Positions 56,422-64,000 of a stretch of 64,000 nt of DNA are shown piece by piece (within the stretch, counting starts at the first letter, position 1; the number at the start of each line of letters is the position of its first letter). A program made the translations under genes and the position numbers. The stretch spans positions 2,790,001-2,854,000 of the forward strand of contig NZ_JADBDT010000001.1 in assembly GCF_014873485.1 (NCBI RefSeq). The letters run 5' to 3'. The DNA is from Sphingopyxis sp. OAS728. GTDB lineage: Bacteria > Pseudomonadota > Alphaproteobacteria > Sphingomonadales > Sphingomonadaceae. The notes below the pieces were generated by a model that was not told the DNA's origin, ran no database searches, and saw nothing but the letters and a program-made list of their open reading frames with translations.

Positions 56422-57874
56422 CGCGCCGCTCGTCTTCGCCGAGAAGCAGCGCGGCGCAATGCGGATCGCGAGCGTCGATGCGGCGGCGGTCGCGGTCGGG
56501 CTGCGCGTCGGCATGCCGCTCGCCGATGCACGCGCGCAGATCGGCGAACTCGCCGTCGTGCCGCACGATCCGATACTCGACCTGGACTGGCTCGACCGGC
56601 TCGCGCAGGGCTGCGCGCGCTATAGCCCGCTTGTCGCGCTCGACGCGCCCGACGGGCTGATCCTCGACATCGCGGGCGCCGAGCATCTGTATGGCGGCGA
56701 GGCAGACCTTGTGCGCGATGTCGAAATGCGCCTCGTGCGTCTCGGCCTGACGCTTCGCCACGCGCTCGGCCCGACCGCCGATGCCGCACGCGCGCTCGCG
56801 CGCTATCAGGTACGCCCCGCCCCCGACGAAGGACAAGCGATCCGCCGCCTGCCCGTCGCCGCGCTCGAACTCGACACCGAGGCGGCCACCGCGCTCGTGC
56901 GCGCGGGGCTCAAGACGATCGGCGACCTTGCGAGCCGCCCGATGGCGAATATCGCCGCGCGCTTCGGCGCCGATGCCGCGATGGCGCTGCGCCGCCTGCT
57001 CGGTGACGCGCCGAGCCCGCTCGACCCGCGCATCACCCTGCCCCCCGTCGTCACCGAACGCCGCTTCGCCGAACCGCTGGGCAGCACGGCGCACGCAACC
57101 AAAGTGCTGGCCGAACTCGTCGGCGAAGCGATCGAGGAACTTGGCGAACGCGGCAAGGGCGGACGCCATTTCCGTGCGACCTTCTTTCGCAGCGACGGCC
57201 TCGCGCGCAGCATCGCAATCGAAACGGGGCATCCGACGCGCGACACCGGCCTCGTCATGCGTCTGTTCGCCGAGCGCATGGACGGGCTTGCCGACCCGCT
57301 CGACCCCGGCTTCGGCTTCGACATGATCCGCCTCGCGGTGCCGCGGCTCGAAGCGCTCGGCGCAACGCAATTGAAGCTTGAGGGCGGAGCGGCCCGCGCG
57401 GCGAACGAAAACGCGGCGATGGACGAACTCGCCGACCGGCTCTCAACGCGGCTCGGCCGCGGGCGCGTGCGGCGGCTCCGCCCCGCCGACACGCATATTC
57501 CCGAACAAGCGCAGCTCGAACTGCCCGCAGTCGATGCGCCCGAGCCCCTGCCCTGGCAGGAACCCGAACCCGGTGAGCCGCCGACGCGCCCCTTCCACCT
57601 TTTCGACCCGCCGCAGCCGATCGAGGTAATCGCCGAGGTCCCCGACGGCCCGCCGCACCAGTTCCGCTGGCGCCGGCAGGCGCACGCGGTCCGCCGCTAC
57701 GAAGGCCCCGAACGCATCGCCGCCGAATGGTGGCGCCGCCGCGACAATGGCGGGCTGACGCGCGACTATTACCGGGTCGAGGATGCGCAGGGCCGCCGCT
57801 TCTGGCTCTTCCGCCACGGCCTTTACGACGAAAAGCCCGACCCGCGCTGGTATATCCACGGGGTCTTCGCATGA
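56324..57874 (+). CDS. imuB: ImuB, Y-family polymerase-like mutasome hub (516 aa)
   Basis: Catalytically dead DinB relative that recruits DnaE2 to the beta clamp (known). N-terminal YLALFFPFLPAERWLRT lacks the catalytic carboxylates of active Y-family enzymes. Palm and fingers sequence GLRVGMPLADARAQ follows, then HhH-type sequence GLKTIGDLASRP. A clamp-binding-like QAQLELP lies near residue 397. The Arg-rich C-terminus ends in WYIHGVFA. ATG 56324 (MTKKVLGTRRY) inside imuA; end overlaps dnaE2 (ATGA). Confidence 0.92.
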   Translation: MTKKVLGTRRYLALFFPFLPAERWLRTAPRPPDAPLVFAEKQRGAMRIASVDAAAVAVGLRVGMPLADARAQIGELAVVPHDPILDLDWLDRLAQGCARYSPLVALDAPDGLILDIAGAEHLYGGEADLVRDVEMRLVRLGLTLRHALGPTADAARALARYQVRPAPDEGQAIRRLPVAALELDTEAATALVRAGLKTIGDLASRPMANIAARFGADAAMALRRLLGDAPSPLDPRITLPPVVTERRFAEPLGSTAHATKVLAELVGEAIEELGERGKGGRHFRATFFRSDGLARSIAIETGHPTRDTGLVMRLFAERMDGLADPLDPGFGFDMIRLAVPRLEALGATQLKLEGGAARAANENAAMDELADRLSTRLGRGRVRRLRPADTHIPEQAQLELPAVDAPEPLPWQEPEPGEPPTRPFHLFDPPQPIEVIAEVPDGPPHQFRWRRQAHAVRRYEGPERIAAEWWRRRDNGGLTRDYYRVEDAQGRRFWLFRHGLYDEKPDPRWYIHGVFA

Positions 57875-60800
57875 GCGATACGCCGGCCTTTGCCGAACTG
57901 GTCGCCGCGACCAACTACAGCTTCCTGCGCGGCGCCTCGCATGCGATCGACATGGTCGCCGAGGCAATCAGGCTCGGCATGCCGGGGATCGGGATCGCCG
58001 ACCGCAATAGCGTCGCCGGGGTGGTGCGAGCACTGACAGGTCTGCGGAAGCTAGGCGAGAAAGCCGCTGAGGAAGGCGTCGAGCTTCCGCCACTCAAGAT
58101 CGTCGTCGGCGCGCGACTGGTGTTCGACGACGGCACGCCCGACATCATCGCCTACCCAACCACACGTCACGGCTGGGGCCGCCTGACCCGGATGCTCACC
58201 ATCGGCAATCGCCGCACCGAAAAGGGCGACTGCGTGATGAAGTTCAAGAATCTTCTGATCCATTGCGAGGACATGCTGCTGATCGCGATGGCATCGGACA
58301 AAGACGAATTCCTGTTGCGCCGCCTCGCACGATTGGCACCCGGTGCGCTGTGGCTCGGCGCAACGATGCCGCACGGCGGCGCGGACCGCCGGCGCCTGTT
58401 CCGATTGCAAACCCTGGCCGACCGGATCGGCATTCCGCTGCTCGCGACCAACGATGCACTCTATGCGACCCGCGAACAGCGGCCGCTGCACGATGTCGTG
58501 ACCTGCATCCGCGAGGGAACCAACTTGGGTGACGCCGGCCGCCTGCTCCGCGCCAATGGCGAACGCCATCTGAAATCGCCGCAGGAGATGCACCGCTTGT
58601 TCCGCAACTACCCCGAAGCGGTCGACGAAAGCATCCGGATATTGGACCGCGTCACCTTCTCGCTCCGCGATATCCTATATGAATATCCGCACGAGCCGGT
58701 CCCTAAAGGCTGGGAGCCCCAGAGCTGGCTCGAACATATGGTGATGGAAGCTGCGCACAGGCTTCACCCGGATGGATTGCCCAAGCGTTGGCAGGAGGTG
58801 CTCGATGAGGAACTATCCCTCATCCGCAAATGCAAATTCGCCTGCTATTTCCTGACCGTCCACGACATCGTCAATTTCGCTCGGACCCAAGTCCCCCCGA
58901 TCCTGTGTCAGGGGCGCGGTTCGGCGGCGAATTCGCTCGTCTGTTATCTGCTCGAGATCACCTCGATCGACCCGATCGCGAACAATCTGCTCTTCACCCG
59001 CTTCCTGTCCGAGGAACGCCGCGAGCCGCCCGACATCGACGTCGATTTCGAGCACGAACGGCGCGAGGAGGTGATGCAATATGTCTATCGCCGCTACACG
59101 CGGCGGCGCGCGGGCATTGCCGCGACGGTGATCCACTATCGGCCACGCAGCGCGGTCCGCGAGGTCGGCAAGGCGCTGGGCCTCAGCGAGGATGTCACGC
59201 AGCGGCTCGCCGACACGACTTGGGGCAGCTGGGGTAGCGAGATGCCCATCGAGCGCTTTATCGAAGCGGGCCTCGACCCCGAGCTGGACGATATTGCGCG
59301 GCTGCAATGGATCGTCGCGCAACTGCTTACTTTCCCGCGCCACCTGTCGCAGCATGTCGGCGGATACGTGCTGACCGAGGACCGGCTCGACGAGACGGTG
59401 CCGATCCACAATGCCGCGATGGAGGATCGCACCTTCATCGAATGGGACAAGGACGACATCGACGAACTGCGACTGATGAAGGTCGATATACTCGCGCTCG
59501 GGATGCTGACCTGCATCCGCAAATGTTTCGACCTGATGCGACTGCACGATTTGGGTGATCACAACCTCAAGTCGGTCCCCTCCGAAGATCCGGTTGTCTA
59601 TGATATGCTTTGCACAGGCGACAGCATTGGCGTCTTTCAGGTCGAGAGCCGCGCTCAGATCAACATGTTGCCGCGTCTGCGCCCACGGGAATTTTATGAT
59701 CTCGTCATCCAAGTCGCGATCGTGCGGCCAGGGCCCATCGAAGGCGATATGGTCCATCCATATTTGCGTCGCAGAAATGGAGAGGAAAAAGCGGAGCTAC
59801 CGCTACGTGCTGGACATTCGGCAAATGAGTTGGAGAATATTCTCGGCAAGACCTGCGGCGTCCCCCTGTTCCAGGAACAAGCCATGAAACTGGCCATTAC
59901 CGCAGCGGGCTTTACTCGAAAGGAAGCCAATGGTCTTCGGCGCGCTATGGCAACGTTCCGTAATGTTGGCACAATTCCAGAATATAAGGACAAGATGATC
60001 GAGGGCATGGTGAAGCGCGGTTACGAACGCACCTTTGCCGAACGCTGCTACAACCAGATCAAGGGCTTCGGCAGCTATGGCTTTCCCGAAAGTCACGCCC
60101 AGTCCTTCGCCAAGCTCGTCTATGTGTCGTCGTGGCTGAAATGCCACCACCCCGCGGTCTTCGCGTGCGGCATACTCAATTCGCAGCCGATGGGTTTTTA
60201 CGCGCCCGCGCAGCTCGTGCGCGACGCGCGCGAGCATGGGGTCGAAGTACGCGAGGTCGATGTGAATGCGAGCCGTTGGGACAACAGTCTTGAGCGGCGT
60301 GAGGACGGCAGCCTCGCGCTCCGGCTCGGCTTTCGGCAGGTCGACGGATTTCGCGAGGAATGGGCCGGGCAGATCGCCGATGCGCGCACTCCCCCCTTCG
60401 CCTCGGTCGAGGAGCTCGCGCGCCGGGCGAACCTGCCGTCGCGCGCGCTTCGCCTGCTGGCCGAGGCCGATGCGTGTCGGTCGATGGGGCTCGAACGGCG
60501 ACCGGCGCTATGGGATGCACGGCGCGTTCGGCAGGGCGTGCTGCCGCTGTTCGGTGCGGCCGAAACCGACGAGCTCGGTGCCGAGGAGGATGCGCAGTTG
60601 CCCCCCACTCCGCTCGTCGAGCATGTGCTCACCGATTACCAGACGACACGCCTGTCGCTGAAAGGCCATCCGATGGCGTTCCTCCGCCGCGATTTCGAGC
60701 GCGAAGGCGTGCTGAGCGCTTCTCAGGTTGCAGCGGCAAAGAACGGGTCGATCGTGCGGACCGCCGGCGTCGTGCTGATCCGTCAGCGCCCCGGCAAGGG

Positions 60801-61140
60801 CAATGCGATCTTCATCACGCTCGAGGATGAGGGCGGGATCGTCAATATCCTGCTCTGGGCGCGCCATTTCGAACGCTATCGCCGCGCCGTCATGGCGTCG
60901 CGGCTGATGCTCGCCGAGGGCGAGGTGCAGCGGAGCAAGGAAGGCGTAATCCACCTGATGGCGACGCGGATCGTCGACCGGACGGCAATGCTCGATACGC
61001 TGGGCAGCGACCGGCGCTTCGAACCCGACGTCTGCCGCGCCGACGAGGTCAAGCATCCGCAACTGCCGCGCGGCTATGCGGCGAAGCATGGCCATCCGCG
61101 CGATGTGCGCATCCTGCCCAAGTCGCGGGATTTTCATTAG
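57871..61140 (+). CDS. dnaE2: DnaE2 / ImuC error-prone DNA polymerase (1089 aa)
   Basis: C-family translesion polymerase. PHP domain at the N-terminus (FAELVAATNYSFLRGASH, then GIADRNSVAGV), palm with the catalytic PDIDVDFEHERREEV around residue 390, and GFGSYGFPESHAQSFA in the fingers. C-terminal OB domain around IVRTAGVVLIRQRPGKGNAI. It lacks a tau-binding extension, as usual for ImuC. Bases ~59540-60000 are lower in GC with rare codons (AGA, GGA, CTA), unlike both flanks, although the protein stays conserved there. Confidence 0.95.
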   Translation: MSDTPAFAELVAATNYSFLRGASHAIDMVAEAIRLGMPGIGIADRNSVAGVVRALTGLRKLGEKAAEEGVELPPLKIVVGARLVFDDGTPDIIAYPTTRHGWGRLTRMLTIGNRRTEKGDCVMKFKNLLIHCEDMLLIAMASDKDEFLLRRLARLAPGALWLGATMPHGGADRRRLFRLQTLADRIGIPLLATNDALYATREQRPLHDVVTCIREGTNLGDAGRLLRANGERHLKSPQEMHRLFRNYPEAVDESIRILDRVTFSLRDILYEYPHEPVPKGWEPQSWLEHMVMEAAHRLHPDGLPKRWQEVLDEELSLIRKCKFACYFLTVHDIVNFARTQVPPILCQGRGSAANSLVCYLLEITSIDPIANNLLFTRFLSEERREPPDIDVDFEHERREEVMQYVYRRYTRRRAGIAATVIHYRPRSAVREVGKALGLSEDVTQRLADTTWGSWGSEMPIERFIEAGLDPELDDIARLQWIVAQLLTFPRHLSQHVGGYVLTEDRLDETVPIHNAAMEDRTFIEWDKDDIDELRLMKVDILALGMLTCIRKCFDLMRLHDLGDHNLKSVPSEDPVVYDMLCTGDSIGVFQVESRAQINMLPRLRPREFYDLVIQVAIVRPGPIEGDMVHPYLRRRNGEEKAELPLRAGHSANELENILGKTCGVPLFQEQAMKLAITAAGFTRKEANGLRRAMATFRNVGTIPEYKDKMIEGMVKRGYERTFAERCYNQIKGFGSYGFPESHAQSFAKLVYVSSWLKCHHPAVFACGILNSQPMGFYAPAQLVRDAREHGVEVREVDVNASRWDNSLERREDGSLALRLGFRQVDGFREEWAGQIADARTPPFASVEELARRANLPSRALRLLAEADACRSMGLERRPALWDARRVRQGVLPLFGAAETDELGAEEDAQLPPTPLVEHVLTDYQTTRLSLKGHPMAFLRRDFEREGVLSASQVAAAKNGSIVRTAGVVLIRQRPGKGNAIFITLEDEGGIVNILLWARHFERYRRAVMASRLMLAEGEVQRSKEGVIHLMATRIVDRTAMLDTLGSDRRFEPDVCRADEVKHPQLPRGYAAKHGHPRDVRILPKSRDFH

Positions 61141-61170
61141 TTGCGTTTGTCCCGGCTGACGCCGGGAACT

Positions 61171-61245
61171 GTTCCAGCCCGCTCCCCCTCCCAGCCTCCC
61201 ATAGGATACCATGTCGGGAGGCTGGGAGGGGGAGCGGGCTGGAAC
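61171..61245. repeat. Perfect 30-base inverted repeat downstream of dnaE2
   Basis: Arms 61171-61200 and 61216-61245 are exact complements around a 15-base loop. No T-run follows. It could end or protect the mutasome transcript, or be a remnant palindromic element. Arms begin GTTCCAGCCCGCTCCCCC. Confidence 0.85.
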
Positions 61246-61252
61246 CGCGCGT

Positions 61253-61271
61253 GTTTCGGCTTCGCCGAAAC
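61253..61271. repeat. Short hairpin GTTTCGGC-TTC-GCCGAAAC
   Basis: A perfect 8-bp stem with a 3-base loop between the long inverted repeat and the flagellin terminator. Purpose unclear. Confidence 0.5.
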
Positions 61272-61310
61272 AGAAAAAGATGATGCCCCGGCTGTGGGGG
61301 CCGGGGCATC
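61272..61310 (-). terminator. Rho-independent terminator of the flagellin gene
   Basis: 11-bp stem GATGCCCCGGC/GCCGGGGCATC with a 7-base loop; on the minus strand it is followed by ATCTTTTTCTG. It lies 55 bases after the flagellin stop. Confidence 0.88.
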
Positions 61311-61365
61311 TTATCAGGCTATCTAAGGGACCAACCGAATATAGCCTGAAATTTGTTCGCGAAGT

Positions 61366-62184
61366 TTAGCCGCGGAGCAGGTTCATCACGCCCTGCGAGC
61401 TCTGGTTCGCCTGGGCGAGCATCGCGGTCGATGCCTGTGCCAGGATGCCGGCGGCGGCGAGGTTCGTCGATTCCACCGAGAAATCGGCGTCTTCGATGCG
61501 CGACTTCGATTCATCCAAATTCGTGACACGCGACGTCAAATTATCGACAGCCGAGGTCAGGCGGTTCTGCTGCGCACCGAGGTTGGCGCGTTCAGCCGCC
61601 ACAGCGTCGATCGCCGTGTCGAGCACTGCCAGCGCAGCCGTGGCGCCGCCCTGCGTAGCGACCGAAATTGCACCGACGCCGGGAAGGGCCCCGAGGTTGG
61701 CGATGGTGATGTTCACGACTTCGGTAGCATTGATGCCGGTCTGGATATCGAAGCCGGTCGTGGCGCTACCATCCAGCAGAGTATTGCCATTGAAGGTGGT
61801 CTGTTCGACGACGTCGCCGATCTGCTCGATCAGCGCGGCGACTTCTTCCTGCACCAGCACACGGTCGGGATCGCTGAGCGTGCCCGTCGAGGCCTGCATC
61901 GCCAGGTCGCGCATACGGACGAGGATGTCCGAGATGCTGCCCGCGGCGCTATCGGCGGTCTGGGCGAGCGAAATGCCGTCGTTGGCGTTGCGGATCGCCT
62001 GGGTGAAACCGCGCGATGCGGCTTCCATGCGGGTTGCGATGGCGAGGCCGGCGGCGTCGTCCTTCGCGCTGTTGATGCGCTTGCCGCTCGACAGGCGTTC
62101 CATCGCCTGCGACTGCATTTGGTTGGCAACGCGCGAGCTATTCTGGGCGCGAAGCGCGCTCACATTGGTGTTGATGACAGTCAT
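61366..62184 (-). CDS. fliC: Flagellin (272 aa)
   Basis: Filament subunit exported by the flagellar type III system. N-terminal D0/D1 sequence MTVINTNVSALRAQNSSRVA and LSSGKRINSAKDDAAGLAIA, with C-terminal RIEDADFSVESTNLAAAGIL and ANQSSQGVMNLLRG. Only about 100 residues of variable domain remain, giving a short flagellin of the size usual in alphaproteobacteria. AAAGGAAC precedes the ATG. Transcribed away from fliE-fliF with its own terminator. I found no convincing sigma-28 site upstream. Confidence 0.97.
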   Translation of the reverse strand: MTVINTNVSALRAQNSSRVANQMQSQAMERLSSGKRINSAKDDAAGLAIATRMEAASRGFTQAIRNANDGISLAQTADSAAGSISDILVRMRDLAMQASTGTLSDPDRVLVQEEVAALIEQIGDVVEQTTFNGNTLLDGSATTGFDIQTGINATEVVNITIANLGALPGVGAISVATQGGATAALAVLDTAIDAVAAERANLGAQQNRLTSAVDNLTSRVTNLDESKSRIEDADFSVESTNLAAAGILAQASTAMLAQANQSSQGVMNLLRG

Positions 62185-62292
62185 CTTTGTTCCTTTCCGG
62201 CCTCGATGGCCATTCCCGTGATGTGAGGGCTCGAGGAGCGGTCACGGAAAGCAGTAACGGCGGACCGAGAGGGCGATTAAGCGCACCCCGTC

Positions 62293-62327
62293 AAAAAAAC
62301 GCCGACGCCGCCTGAAAGGCCGGCGTT
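62293..62327 (-). terminator. Minus-strand terminator-like hairpin with no gene upstream
   Basis: AACGCCG pairs with CGGCGTT around an inner GC-rich region, and on the minus strand a run of seven T follows. The sequence that would feed into it is the fliE promoter region, where no minus-strand gene is seen. It may end a small RNA or insulate the flagellin gene. Confidence 0.55.
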
Positions 62328-62366
62328 CATGCCATCAATTATCTGAAAACAAGCCATATATTTTTT

Positions 62367-62382
62367 TGGCACGCGCTTTGCA
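62367..62382 (+). promoter_or_regulatory. Sigma-54 promoter of fliE-fliF
   Basis: TGGCACG-N4-TTGCA with GG and GC in exact -24/-12 spacing, about 50 bases before the fliE ATG. It matches the RpoN consensus and fits sigma-54 control of early or middle flagellar genes. Confidence 0.85.
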
Positions 62383-62432
62383 TTACTCTTTGCGTGCGGC
62401 ACGTCGCCGCCGTCAGGACGGATGAAAAAGCA

Positions 62433-62786
62433 ATGAGCACGATTGACCCGAGCCGGCTGCTGCAGATGCGCAGTTCGATCCTCAATCAGAACCAGGCGCT
62501 GCAGCGCGCCGCGGGCCGCGGCGGCATCGGCGGGGCCGAAGGCGGCGTCGGCGGCGCGGGTGGTACCCCCGATTTCGGCGCCGCGATCAACAATGCGCTG
62601 CAACAGGTCAACGCCCAGCAGTCGAAGGCGAGCCAGATCAGCGAAGCCTATGAGCGCGGCGACACGCACGACATCGTCAGCGTGATGATCGAACGCCAGA
62701 AAGCCTCGCTCGGCTTCGAAACCACCCTGCAAGTCCGCAACAAGCTGCTGTCCGCCTATCGCGACATCATGAACATGCCGGTGTAA
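62433..62786 (+). CDS. fliE: Flagellar hook-basal body protein FliE (117 aa)
   Basis: Connects the MS ring to the rod. The C-terminal half has the FliE pattern: AINNALQQVNAQQSKASQIS, then HDIVSVMIERQKASLGFETT and LQVRNKLLSAYRDIMNMPV. The N-terminal third contains a Gly-rich stretch (about residues 27-45) not usual in enteric FliE. ATG 62433 begins MSTIDPSRLLQMRSS. fliF starts 3 bases after the stop. Confidence 0.95.
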   Translation: MSTIDPSRLLQMRSSILNQNQALQRAAGRGGIGGAEGGVGGAGGTPDFGAAINNALQQVNAQQSKASQISEAYERGDTHDIVSVMIERQKASLGFETTLQVRNKLLSAYRDIMNMPV

Positions 62787-62789
62787 TCC

Positions 62790-64000
62790 ATGGCCGAGAC
62801 CCAGATCCTTACCCCCGTCCCCAACATGGACGACGGCAACGCGAACCGCCTCCCCGCCCCCGTCCTGGGCGGCCGGCTCGCTCCGCTGACCGGCTTCTTC
62901 CGTCAGCCGGCGGTGCAGCGCGCGCTGCCCGCGATCGCGATGACCTCGGCGATCGGTATCGCCGCGCTCGCCTATTTCACGATGCAGGCGGCGCCGCAGG
63001 CGCAGCTGTTCGCCGGGCTCGACGACAGCGACAAGGCTGCCGTCGCCGACGCGCTGCAAACGCAGGGCATCGGCCACAGCATCGATCCGACCACCGGCGC
63101 GCTGACCGTCGACGCCGACAAGCTGCATCAGGCGCGCATCGCGCTCGCCGGACAGGGCCTGCCCAAGGCGGCGCCGAGCGGCGACAGCCTGATCGCCGCG
63201 CTCCCCATGGGATCGAGCCGCGCGATCGAAGGCGAAGCGCTGCGTTCCGCACGCGAAGCCGACCTGTCGCGCACGATCGAAACGATCGACGCGGTCAAGA
63301 GCGCGCGCGTCCATGTCGCCGCCGCCGAGCCCAGCCTGTTCGTCCGCGAAGACAAGCCGGCGACCGCTTCGGTCATGCTCACGCTGCAGAACGGCCGTTC
63401 GCTTTCCGACGGCCAGGTGCAGGCGATCCGTTTCCTCGTCGCCTCGTCGGTCCCCGGCATGAATGCCGACCAGGTGTCGGTGATCGACCAGCGCGGCGCG
63501 CTGCTGTCGGACACCGCATCGGGCAGCGACATGAAGGCGTTCCAGCTCCAGCTGCAGGTCGAGGACCGCTTCCGCCGCGCGCTCGACACCTTGCTCGGCC
63601 CGATGCTCGGCGCCGGCAATTATACCGTCGAGGTCCACGCCGACGTCGACATGTCCGAAAGCCAGGCGACGCGCGAAAGCTTCCCCGAGAATGATCGCGC
63701 GCTCACCAGCGAGCAGATCACGCGTTCGACCAGCGGCACGAGCGCCCCGGCCGTCGGCATCCCCGGCGCGCTGTCGAACCAGCCGCCGCAGGCGACCACC
63801 ATCACCGCGACCGGCCCGCAGCCGGTCCCCGCCGGTGCGCCCCCGGCGCCCGGCACCGAGAGCAACGAGAACGCCGCGCGCGCCTATGAAGTCGGCCGCG
63901 AAATTTCGGTGACGCATTCGCCGCAGGGCAAGCTGCGCCGCGTCTCGGTCGCCGTCGCGCTCAACCAGGGCAAGAAGGCACTGACGCAGGCCGACCTCAC
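62790..64000 (+). CDS. fliF: Flagellar MS-ring protein FliF, N-terminal ~403 residues (3' end outside window)
   Basis: Inner-membrane ring of the basal body. N-terminal transmembrane segment near residues 48-66 (LPAIAMTSAIGIAALAYFT), followed by the ring-building motif LFAGLDDSDKAAVADALQ and the periplasmic repeats HQARIALAGQGLPKA, RTIETIDAVKSARVHVAAAE and VASSVPGMNADQVSVIDQRG. A Pro/Ala/Gly-rich region near residue 350 matches the variable loop. The frame is open at base 64000, so the second helix and the FliG-binding tail lie beyond. Confidence 0.96.
   Translation, partial: MAETQILTPVPNMDDGNANRLPAPVLGGRLAPLTGFFRQPAVQRALPAIAMTSAIGIAALAYFTMQAAPQAQLFAGLDDSDKAAVADALQTQGIGHSIDPTTGALTVDADKLHQARIALAGQGLPKAAPSGDSLIAALPMGSSRAIEGEALRSAREADLSRTIETIDAVKSARVHVAAAEPSLFVREDKPATASVMLTLQNGRSLSDGQVQAIRFLVASSVPGMNADQVSVIDQRGALLSDTASGSDMKAFQLQLQVEDRFRRALDTLLGPMLGAGNYTVEVHADVDMSESQATRESFPENDRALTSEQITRSTSGTSAPAVGIPGALSNQPPQATTITATGPQPVPAGAPPAPGTESNENAARAYEVGREISVTHSPQGKLRRVSVAVALNQGKKALTQADL

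Noticed and set aside
61171..61245. Insertion sequence ends
   Set aside because: No transposase between or near the arms, and the 15-base loop leaves no room for one.
62185..62290. Sigma-28 promoter for flagellin
   Set aside because: No sequence close to TAAA-N15-GCCGATAA could be seen on the minus strand.
62277..63917. 546-residue minus-strand open frame
   Set aside because: Antisense to fliE and fliF, no family sequence. It also ends in the orphan terminator region, but coding is not supported.

Overview
ORGANISM. This is a GC-rich alphaproteobacterial chromosome segment, most likely from a sphingomonad (Sphingopyxis-like; genus inferred from gene content and style, not proven). Supporting signs are large TonB-dependent receptors with a signal peptide ending in AYAQ, many acyl-CoA dehydrogenases and short-chain dehydrogenases, a GTTC-N7-GTTC type LexA box ahead of imuA-imuB-dnaE2, and small palindromic intergenic repeats. 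No tRNA, rRNA, CRISPR array, transposase or prophage gene was seen. REGION 1 (1-17.4 kb). The 3' end of ppc and a small lipoprotein gene precede an acyl-CoA catabolic island. A minus-strand SDR plus two adjacent acyl-CoA dehydrogenases (possibly a heteromeric enzyme) face a plus-strand run: SDR, GPH-type MFS transporter, ACAD10/11-like acyl-CoA dehydrogenase, zinc alcohol dehydrogenase, APH-fold kinase, two SDRs, aldo/keto reductase, serine hydrolase and a bifunctional FadJ/FadB-type enzyme. The kinase plus ACAD11-like pair suggests phosphorylation-dependent breakdown of 4-hydroxyacyl-CoAs. Two TTTACG-N4-CGT(A/C)AA operators link the divergent promoter at 5.0 kb to the operon that starts at 7.59 kb. 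REGION 2 (17.5-25.7 kb). A minus-strand valine/isobutyrate operon carries mmsA, two small lipoprotein genes, a RidA gene, isobutyryl-CoA dehydrogenase, 3-hydroxyisobutyryl-CoA hydrolase, a YunG-like gene, enoyl-CoA hydratase and mmsB. A LysR regulator is transcribed divergently from mmsA. REGION 3 (25.7-49.4 kb). A complete-looking pectin/polygalacturonate utilization locus. Outer membrane and periplasm: two TonB receptors, a PL1-type pectate lyase, a GH43 hydrolase, a beta-helix protein, two secreted esterases and a secreted cupin. Inner membrane: an ExuT-like MFS carrier. Cytoplasm: uxaC, a uxaB-like reductase and uxaA for saturated galacturonate, and kduI and kduD for the unsaturated product. 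Both branches meet at 2-keto-3-deoxygluconate and kdgK. A LacI-type regulator sits inside the locus. Five sites built on GGTAACCGGTGTCA lie in all four divergent or promoter-bearing intergenic gaps, which defines a local regulon. REGION 4 (49.7-55.6 kb). A tripartite RND efflux operon (adaptor, pump, outer-membrane channel). REGION 5 (55.6-61.1 kb). The LexA-controlled mutasome operon imuA-imuB-dnaE2; dnaE2 contains an internal lower-GC patch. REGION 6 (61.1-64 kb). Flagellar genes: flagellin on the minus strand, and fliE-fliF behind a consensus sigma-54 promoter, with fliF running off the window.
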